Source: Reyranella sp.
GTDB taxonomy: Bacteria; Pseudomonadota; Alphaproteobacteria; Reyranellales; Reyranellaceae
Assembly: GCF_004297405.1 (NCBI RefSeq)
Contig: NZ_SCVC01000032.1
Coordinates: forward strand, 1-64,000
DNA: 64,000 nt
Reading direction: 5' to 3'
Notes under the pieces: generated by a model
Seen by the model: only the letters and a program-made list of their open reading frames with translations
The model's database searches: none
Told to the model about the DNA's origin: nothing
In this document: positions 58,234 to 64,000 of the stretch, one piece after another
Layout of the letters: the number at the start of each line of letters is the position of its first letter
Position numbering within the stretch: position 1 is the first letter of the stretch
Made by a program: the position numbers and the translations under genes

Positions 58234-59988
58234 GTGAATACCCTGACGAAGATGGCGTTCGAGCGGCCGATGTCGCGCTCCGACTTGATCGCTCCGGATT
58301 GTCGTGGTCTCAACTTCTGGTCGGTTGACCGCTCGGTGCAGGACCTGCTGTCACTGCACCTCGATCCCGCCGCCCTGGCGCATTTCACGCCGCATTTCGA
58401 GCGGCTGGGCGGAATCGCCGGCAATCGGCTCGATGAGCTCGCGCTTCAGGCCGACAAGCGCACCCCGATCCTGCATTTCCGCGACCGCTTCGGGCGCGAC
58501 GAGGATTGGGTCGAGTATCACCCGGCCTATCGCGAGATGGAGCAGATCGGGTTCGGCGAATTCGGCCTGCATGCCATGTCGCACAAGCCGGTGCTGGGCT
58601 GGCACGAGCCGGTGACGCCGCTGGTGAAGTACGCCTTCCAGTACATCTTCGCGCAGGCGGAGTTCGCGCTGCTCTGCCCGCTCTCCGTCACCGACACCTC
58701 GACCATGCTGATCCAGAAGTACGGCGACGAGGCGACCAAGAAGCGTTTCGTCGACCGCATGATCACGCAGGACATGAGCCAGCTCCTCAAGGGTGCACAG
58801 TTCATGACCGAGAAGGCCGGCGGCTCGGACGTCTCGGGCAATGCGCTCACCGCACGCAAGGTCGGCGACCATTGGGAGCTGTGGGGCGACAAGTGGTTCT
58901 GCTCCTGCGTCGATCACGACGTGATCCTGCTGCTGGCGCGCTGCGAGGGGGCACCCGCCGGCAATGCCGGCCTCTCGATCTTCGCCATGCCGCGCCGTCT
59001 CGATGACGGCAGCCGCAACCGCTACCGGGTCGTGCGGCTCAAGGACAAGATGGGTTCGCGCTCCATGGCTGCCGGCGAGACCATCATGGAAGGCGCCGTC
59101 GCCTACCTGATGGGCGAGCAGGGCCGCGGGCTGAAGCACATGATGGACCAGGTGAACCTGTCGCGTCTCAGCCATGGCTTCCGCGCCGCCGGCATGATGC
59201 GCCGCTGCCTCAACGAGGCCCTGCAGGTCGCCCGCCACCGCACCACCTTTGGCCGCACGCTGATCGACCATCCGATGGCGCGGCGCCAGCTCCTGAAGCT
59301 GATGCTGCCGACCGAGCAGGCACTGTCGGTCGGTCTCGCCGCAGCGGTGGCGATGACGCAAGGCAATGAGGCGGAGCTGCGCATCCTGACGCCGATGCTG
59401 AAATATCGCGCCAGCCGCGACAACATCACGGTGGCGACCGGTGCCATGGAGATGCGCGGCGGCAACGGCTTCATCGAAGATTGGGGCAACGCCAAGCTGG
59501 TGCGCGACGCCCATCTCGGCCTCCTGTGGGAGGGCACGTCGAGTGTCAACGCGCTCGACATCGTGCGCCGCGCCGTCGGCAAGGAACGCGCCCACGAGGC
59601 GCTGGCCACCGCCCTGCACAAGGATATCGAGAGTGCGCCGATCCCCGGCCAGTTCCGCGGCCGTGTCGCGCAGCTCGTCGACCGCGCCGTCGACTTCGCC
59701 GAGAAGGTGTCGAAGCAGCCGGAGGCCGAGGCCTCGTGCCGCAAGGCCGCCAGCGGCCTCTACCACGCGACCAGCGCCGCGCTGATGGCGGCAGAGGGCG
59801 CGCGGCTCGGCGAGAAGGGCGGCGACGCTCGCCGCCTGCTGCTGTCCCGTCTGGTCATCGACCACCGGCTAGGTAATGCCGATCCGTTCAGCCTGCCGGA
59901 CCATCGCGCCGAGGATGCGATGACGGCGGCGCTGCTCGACGACCGCGTCGTGACCTTGGACCGCGCCATGGAACTCCTCGGCGGCTGA
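58234..59988 (+). CDS. Acyl-CoA dehydrogenase family protein, AidB-like
   Basis: This 584-residue flavoprotein has ACAD features: SVTDTSTMLIQKYGD, FMTEKAGGSDVSGNAL (FAD and substrate loop), RLKDKMGSRSMAAGE, RTTFGRTLIDHPMARRQLLK and MRGGNGFIEDWGNAKLVRDAHLGLLWEGTSSV. The last stretch is the AidB/DUF5135-like form of the catalytic region. The GTG start with GGAGGG seven bases ahead is chosen over an ATG six codons later and over the long track ORF that runs into the LysR gene. AidB-like proteins bind DNA or oxidise unusual acyl-CoA; the substrate is not known. Confidence 0.85.
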   Translation: MNTLTKMAFERPMSRSDLIAPDCRGLNFWSVDRSVQDLLSLHLDPAALAHFTPHFERLGGIAGNRLDELALQADKRTPILHFRDRFGRDEDWVEYHPAYREMEQIGFGEFGLHAMSHKPVLGWHEPVTPLVKYAFQYIFAQAEFALLCPLSVTDTSTMLIQKYGDEATKKRFVDRMITQDMSQLLKGAQFMTEKAGGSDVSGNALTARKVGDHWELWGDKWFCSCVDHDVILLLARCEGAPAGNAGLSIFAMPRRLDDGSRNRYRVVRLKDKMGSRSMAAGETIMEGAVAYLMGEQGRGLKHMMDQVNLSRLSHGFRAAGMMRRCLNEALQVARHRTTFGRTLIDHPMARRQLLKLMLPTEQALSVGLAAAVAMTQGNEAELRILTPMLKYRASRDNITVATGAMEMRGGNGFIEDWGNAKLVRDAHLGLLWEGTSSVNALDIVRRAVGKERAHEALATALHKDIESAPIPGQFRGRVAQLVDRAVDFAEKVSKQPEAEASCRKAASGLYHATSAALMAAEGARLGEKGGDARRLLLSRLVIDHRLGNADPFSLPDHRAEDAMTAALLDDRVVTLDRAMELLGG

Positions 59989-60008
59989 ACTCAGGAAAGA
60001 CTGGAAAA

Positions 60009-61001
60009 ATGACTCACGCTCTTCGCCGGCGCTGGCTGCTTGGCGCCACCGCCGCCTCGTTCGCCACGCCGTTCCTCGCTCAGGCTGCTTTCGCGCAGGA
60101 CAAGTATCCCAAGGGACCCATCAAGCTGGTGCTGGGCTTCGCGCCCGGCGGCATCACCGACATCCTGGCGCGGCTCACGGCCGCTCGGCTGGAATCGGCG
60201 CTCAAGACGCAGGTGATCGTCGATAACCGGCCCGGCGCCGGCGGCAATATCGGCGCAGCGGCCGTCGCCCGGTCGACTCCGGATGGCTACACGCTGTTCT
60301 TCGGCGCGCTGGGGACTGCCGTTACCAATCAGTTCATCTTCGCCAACATGCCGTTCGACACGGCCAACGACTTCACGCCCGTAGCGCTTGTCGCCAGCGT
60401 CCCCAACGCCCTGCTGGTTCACAAGGACGTGCCGGCCAAGACGATCCAGGAGCTGGTTGCCCTGGTTAAGTCCAAGCCCGGCCAGATGACCTATGGCGCG
60501 GCCGGCCTCGGCAGCTCGACGCATCTCGCCATGGAGCTGCTCAAGACCGAGACCGGCATGCAGATCGAGAACGTGCCCTACAAGGGAAGCGCGCTTCTGC
60601 AGCAAGACCTGTTGGCCGGCCGTATCCCGGTCGCTATGGACAGCATCTCGATCCACTTGCCGCATATCCGCAGCGGCGCGGTGCGGGCGCTGGGCGTGAC
60701 TTCGCCGACGCGCGCGCCTGACCTGCCCGACGTCCCCACCATCGCCGAGGCGGCCGTGCCGGGCTACGACGCGGTGGTCTGGCTCTACGTCGCGGCGCCG
60801 GCGAAGACGCCGCCGGAGATCATAAAGCTCTTGAGCAACGAGATCGCGAGCGGCGTGAGGTCCGACGAAATGCAGGCAAAGATGCGCTCCGTCGGTGCGA
60901 TCCCGATGCCGGGCTCGTCCGAGGAGCTCGCCCGGCACATCAGCGCCGAAACCGTGCGCTGGAAGAAGATCGTCGACGCCGCCGGCCTCAAGCCGGAATA
61001 G
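60009..61001 (+). CDS. Bug/TctC-family periplasmic solute-binding protein
   Basis: This 330-residue protein has signal RRRWLLGATAASFATPFLAQA and Bug motifs GPIKLVLGFAPGGITDILAR, DNRPGAGGNIGAAAVA and TYGAAGLGSSTHLAMELL. It follows the acyl-CoA dehydrogenase gene by 20 bases on the same strand, so may bind an acid that the dehydrogenase's pathway uses. No TctAB permease is near. It is the third Bug protein in the window. Confidence 0.88.
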   Translation: MTHALRRRWLLGATAASFATPFLAQAAFAQDKYPKGPIKLVLGFAPGGITDILARLTAARLESALKTQVIVDNRPGAGGNIGAAAVARSTPDGYTLFFGALGTAVTNQFIFANMPFDTANDFTPVALVASVPNALLVHKDVPAKTIQELVALVKSKPGQMTYGAAGLGSSTHLAMELLKTETGMQIENVPYKGSALLQQDLLAGRIPVAMDSISIHLPHIRSGAVRALGVTSPTRAPDLPDVPTIAEAAVPGYDAVVWLYVAAPAKTPPEIIKLLSNEIASGVRSDEMQAKMRSVGAIPMPGSSEELARHISAETVRWKKIVDAAGLKPE

Positions 61002-61008
61002 GCGACGC

Positions 61009-61566
61009 CTAGCGGCGGTGGTGGCCGCCCATCATGCCGGCCATCATGGCGCGTGGACGATTGAACACCGCCTTCTGGTCGGCCGTGAGGGTGTTGTAGA
61101 GCGCCGTGAGCGAAGGCTTCACGGCCTCGATGGTGGCGACGCGGGCCTTCATCGCTTCCTCTTCCATGGTGAGCCGCTGGAGGTAGTCCGGCCGCTCTTT
61201 CATCTCCGTCGGCAGGGTGGCGCAGCGTGCCATCGACTTGGAGCTGGCCTCGTCGGCCGCCTTCTCGAAGGCATTCCAGGCAGCCATCTGCTCGGGCTTC
61301 AGTTCGAGCCGGGCCTTGATGTAGGCGCGATCGCCGATCCGGCGGGCGGCTATGTCCAGACACACGGCGCGGGGCGAGACGTTGCGTTCGCCCCGCATCA
61401 TCCGATCGGCACCAGGCGCCCCTGGAGCGCCAGGCGCCGGTGGCGCCGCCTGCGCCAGTTCCGTCGGACCATCGGTATCGAATGCCAGGGCGGGGCCGGC
61501 AAAGGCCAGGCCTGCGGCGAGGACGACGGCAGCCGAAGCGCCGAGAAGGAGGGGACGAAAGGACAT
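61009..61566 (-). CDS. Spy/CpxP-like periplasmic protein (LTxxQ)
   Basis: This 185-residue protein has a signal ending FAGPALA, a Pro/Ala/Gly-rich linker, then helices with two LTxxQ-like repeats: LELKPEQMAAW and YNTLTADQKAVF. Spy/CpxP proteins are stress-induced periplasmic chaperones or metal-responsive proteins. The C-terminus MMAGMMGGHHRR is Met- and His-rich and may bind copper or nickel. I use the ATG with GAGG six bases upstream; the track start is four codons earlier. Confidence 0.8.
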   Translation of the reverse strand: MSFRPLLLGASAAVVLAAGLAFAGPALAFDTDGPTELAQAAPPAPGAPGAPGADRMMRGERNVSPRAVCLDIAARRIGDRAYIKARLELKPEQMAAWNAFEKAADEASSKSMARCATLPTEMKERPDYLQRLTMEEEAMKARVATIEAVKPSLTALYNTLTADQKAVFNRPRAMMAGMMGGHHRR

Positions 61567-61645
61567 CGGAGACCTCATGCGGCGGAAGAGGGTGTTCCGA
61601 TGATACGAGCCGGCTCTGCCGGGCGTCCCCGGCGGGTTGGTTAAT

Positions 61646-63181
61646 TTATGTAAAGTTTGGTCGCTGCTCGTCCATCCAGCGTGCGAATTCCGTGCGCTGG
61701 GCCTCTGTCATGTGCAGGCCTTCCTTGGTCCGGCGCCACAGCACGTCCTCGGCCTCGACCGCCCACTCATCGCGCACCAGGTGCCGGACTTCGGCCTCAT
61801 AGAGGTAGCCGCCGAATTGGCGGCCAAGGTCGGCGACGCTCTTCACGCCTTCCAGAAGGTCGTCCAGGCCGGAGCCATGACGGCGCGCCAGCACATGCAC
61901 GAGATCCTTGGGCAGGTTGGGATAGGCGGCGGCGGCGCCGTCAACGAACTGCTCGAAGGCCTTCTCGAAGGTCGGTGCATCGGCCATCTCGCCGTCGTAG
62001 ACGGCGCGCGAATCGGTCCACGGCCCGCCCATCCGCGGGAAGTAAGGCTGCAGGTCCTTCAGCGCATGTTCGGCCAGCCGCCGGTAGGTGGTGATCTTGC
62101 CACCGAACACCGAGAGAAGCGGTGCCGTGCCGACCGCACCGTCGACCTCAAGATGGTAGTCGCGCGTCACCGCCGAGGGATTGTCGTCGCCATCATCAAA
62201 CAATGGGCGCACGCCGGAATAGGTCCACACCACGTCTTCCGGCCGCACCGGCTTCTGCATGTAGCGGCTGGCAATGTCGCAGAGATAGGTGATTTCCTTG
62301 GGTGAGCAGACAGGTGCCTCGCTCGAGTCGACGGCGATATCGGTGGTGCCGATCAAAGAGAAGGACCGCTCGTAGGGGATCACGAAGACAATGCGGCCAT
62401 CGCTGTTCTGCAGGATGAAGGCGTGATCACCTTCATGCAGGCGCGGCACGATGATGTGGCTGCCCTTGATGAGGCGAACGCGCTTGTTCGTCTTCACCTC
62501 GGTCTGTTCGTCGAGAAAATGCTTCACCCACGGGCCTGCCGCGTTCACCAGGCCGCGCGCCTGGAGTTGCACGGGAACGCCGCCGGGCCCTTCGAGTGTG
62601 ATATTCCAGAGCTTTCCGTCGGCACTGCGCCGGGCGGAAACGCAACGATGGCGGGCGAAGATCCGGGCACCCATCTCGCGCGCCGATTTCAGGTTGCAGA
62701 TGACCAGCCGCGCATCGTCGACCCAGGCATCGGAGTAGACGAAGCCTTTCTGGAAGGAGGGCTTCAGGCCAACGCCGAACTTGGAGGTCGGCAGGTCGAC
62801 GGCGATCGACTTGGGCAGGGTCATGTGCCAGTCGAGATGGTCGTAGAGGAAGAGGCCGAGCCGCAGCATCCAGCGCGGCCGCAGATGCGGTTCGTGCGGC
62901 AGCACGAAACGCAGTGGCCAGGAGAGGTGCGGCGCCTTGGCCAGCAGCACCTCGCGCTCCTGCAGCGCCTCGCGCACCAGCCGGAATTCGTACTGTTCCA
63001 GGTAGCGCAAGCCGCCATGGATGAGCTTGGTCGCCTTGGAAGAGGTGGCACTTGCGAAATCGTGCATTTCGCAAAGGCCAACTTTGAGCGCCCGTCCTGC
63101 TGCGTCGCAGGCGATACCCGCGCCGTTAATGCCGCCGCCGACCACGAACAGGTCGAGCGGACGGTCCCCCGTTTCATTCAT
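61646..63181 (-). CDS. glpD: Glycerol-3-phosphate dehydrogenase (FAD, aerobic)
   Basis: This 511-residue membrane-associated flavoenzyme oxidises glycerol-3-phosphate to dihydroxyacetone phosphate, passing electrons to quinone. The N-terminal FAD motif is LFVVGGGINGAGIACDAAGR, followed by SATSSKATKLIHGGLRYLEQYEFRLV, the GlpD signature. SVFGGKITTYRRLAEHAL is near the C-terminal third. The ATG in MNETGDRP is used; the track ORF starts 68 codons upstream. No glpF or glpK gene is near; the zinc-ribbon gene is divergent. Confidence 0.93.
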   Translation of the reverse strand: MNETGDRPLDLFVVGGGINGAGIACDAAGRALKVGLCEMHDFASATSSKATKLIHGGLRYLEQYEFRLVREALQEREVLLAKAPHLSWPLRFVLPHEPHLRPRWMLRLGLFLYDHLDWHMTLPKSIAVDLPTSKFGVGLKPSFQKGFVYSDAWVDDARLVICNLKSAREMGARIFARHRCVSARRSADGKLWNITLEGPGGVPVQLQARGLVNAAGPWVKHFLDEQTEVKTNKRVRLIKGSHIIVPRLHEGDHAFILQNSDGRIVFVIPYERSFSLIGTTDIAVDSSEAPVCSPKEITYLCDIASRYMQKPVRPEDVVWTYSGVRPLFDDGDDNPSAVTRDYHLEVDGAVGTAPLLSVFGGKITTYRRLAEHALKDLQPYFPRMGGPWTDSRAVYDGEMADAPTFEKAFEQFVDGAAAAYPNLPKDLVHVLARRHGSGLDDLLEGVKSVADLGRQFGGYLYEAEVRHLVRDEWAVEAEDVLWRRTKEGLHMTEAQRTEFARWMDEQRPNFT

Positions 63182-63233
63182 GGGATACATATAGCCCGCT
63201 TGACCGAGTTTCGCAGGAACCGCAAAAGGCCGC

Positions 63234-63512
63234 ATGGGTCTCCTGCTCAAGATCATCCTGTTCGGCGTCGCGCTGTACGGCCTGTGGAAGACATTCCGGC
63301 ACTGGAAAGGCCTGTTCGACCGCTTCGTCGGCAAGCCGGAAGTGCCGCCACAGCGGCCTCCCGCGCCGCCGCCAGCGGCGCCCAACCCTCCGGCTCCCGC
63401 AGTCCCGGCGCGGAAAGTGGTGGTGGAGGATACGGTCCAGTGCGCCGGCTGTGGTGCCTATATTTCGACCGCTGCTGAAAAATGCAGCCATTGTGGTCGT
63501 CCCCGGCCATAA
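63234..63512 (+). CDS. Membrane-anchored zinc-ribbon protein
   Basis: This 92-residue protein has one N-terminal membrane helix (LLLKIILFGVALYGLW), a Pro/Ala-rich linker (about residues 38-60), and a C-terminal zinc ribbon with four Cys: CAGCGAY and CSHCGRPRP. Such proteins are usually adaptors at the inner membrane; the function is unknown. It is divergent from glpD and is followed by glyQ after 125 bases with no other feature seen. Confidence 0.75.
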   Translation: MGLLLKIILFGVALYGLWKTFRHWKGLFDRFVGKPEVPPQRPPAPPPAAPNPPAPAVPARKVVVEDTVQCAGCGAYISTAAEKCSHCGRPRP

Positions 63513-63637
63513 GGCCGCATCACGGCTCCAGTCCGGGGCCATGCTTGACCGGGGTAGGGGGCGCTCCTATTTTGCCGCACCGCAAAAACGGCCTTAAGTC
63601 GCGGAAAGACAAGGCCTTCTGAGCTTCGGGGAATACT

Positions 63638-64000
63638 GTGTCGGACCCCTCGTCAGCGCGTGCCAAGCCGACGTGCTTCCAGGAACTGATCCTGACTCTG
63701 CAGGAGTATTGGGCCCGCCAAGGCTGCCTGATCCTGCAGCCCTTCGACATGGAGATGGGCGCCGGTACCTTCCATACCGCGACCACCTTGCGCGCGCTGG
63801 GGCCGAAACCCTGGTACGCCGCCTATGTGCAGCCGTCGCGCCGGCCCGGGGATGGCCGCTACGGCGAGAACCCCATGCGGCTGCAGCACTACTACCAGTT
63901 CCAGGCGATCCTGAAGCCGTCGCCGCCCGACATTCTCGAGCGCTACCTCGGCTCGCTGGAAGCGATCGGCATCGATACCTCCCTGCACGACATCCGTTTC
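63638..64000 (+). CDS. glyQ: Glycyl-tRNA synthetase alpha subunit, 5' part
   Basis: The first 121 codons of glyQ are present; the window ends inside the gene, so the ORF track omits it. Translation starts at GTG, giving (M)[16 protein letters not shown]. The alpha-subunit core is clear: [60 protein letters not shown] and RLQHYYQFQ. The enzyme is the bacterial alpha2-beta2 form that charges tRNA-Gly; glyS is expected next. Confidence 0.95.
   Translation, partial: MSDPSSARAKPTCFQELILTLQEYWARQGCLILQPFDMEMGAGTFHTATTLRALGPKPWYAAYVQPSRRPGDGRYGENPMRLQHYYQFQAILKPSPPDILERYLGSLEAIGIDTSLHDIRF

Noticed and set aside
1-64000. CRISPR array, insertion sequence or prophage
   Set aside because: No regularly spaced direct repeats, transposase, integrase or phage structural genes were seen on either strand; the holin-like protein is a stress-locus membrane protein.

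Overview
The window is GC-rich, densely packed bacterial chromosome. It carries many orphan tripartite-tricarboxylate (Bug) binding proteins, exact or near matches to the alphaproteobacterial EcfG general-stress promoter (GGAAC-N16-CGTT), aidB-like acyl-CoA dehydrogenase, Rieske and Baeyer-Villiger oxygenases and several ABC importers. This points to a metabolically versatile alphaproteobacterium; a Reyranella-like lineage is my guess from memory, not a result. I see no insertion sequence, prophage or CRISPR array. One tRNA (Pro, CGG) is present.

Layout. 1-2.8 kb: tail of a VCBS/FG-GAP protein, then a Baeyer-Villiger monooxygenase/SDR pair. 2.9-8.7 kb: five tightly coupled genes forming an MCE/Mla-type lipid transport locus with a cache-GAF sensor whose cyclase domain looks inactive and an ABC subunit that has lost its ATPase motifs. 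8.8-11 kb: class A beta-lactamase and an Fsr-type efflux pump. 11-13.5 kb: stress-type cluster (SDR, 25-residue membrane peptide, membrane protein, BON protein) with EcfG-like promoters. 13.6-16.8 kb: two MFS transporters and an HxlR regulator with twin operator-like dyads. 16.8-21.2 kb: sugar-type ABC importer without ATPase, plus a metallophosphoesterase. 21.2-25.4 kb: GST, Rieske oxygenase and a lone molybdopterin hydroxylase subunit. 25.4-33.4 kb: small hypotheticals, an alpha/beta hydrolase, Bug proteins, a DUF883 protein, a VOC protein and a glutaredoxin-DinB protein interrupted in frame by TGA exactly at the first Cys of its CxxC motif. 33.4-42.6 kb: LLM monooxygenase, a fused CydDC-like exporter, LysR and TetR regulators, an enolase-superfamily enzyme, and a branched-chain-type binding protein. 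42.6-48.4 kb: phosphotransferase, TauD dioxygenase, GNAT, iron alcohol dehydrogenase, SDR and TauE/SafE exporter. 48.5-53.8 kb: a complete five-gene oligopeptide ABC importer. 53.8-56.1 kb: ECF sigma/anti-sigma pair divergent from a DUF4394 protein. 56.2-64 kb: tRNA-Pro, aspartate dehydrogenase, LysR, acyl-CoA dehydrogenase, Bug protein, Spy-like protein, glpD, a zinc-ribbon protein and the start of glyQ.

Two observations stand out. First, the glutaredoxin-DinB gene (31228-31980) reads as a UxxC selenoprotein candidate: the reading frame is otherwise intact on both sides of the TGA, it has a well-placed start just downstream of the VOC gene, and there are hairpins in the right place after the TGA. 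A nonsense mutation or sequencing error is the alternative. Second, the Mla-type locus (2866-8701) pairs a pseudo-ATPase with a pseudo-cyclase sensor, yet gene overlaps and reading frames are intact, which suggests a maintained but non-canonical lipid transport system.
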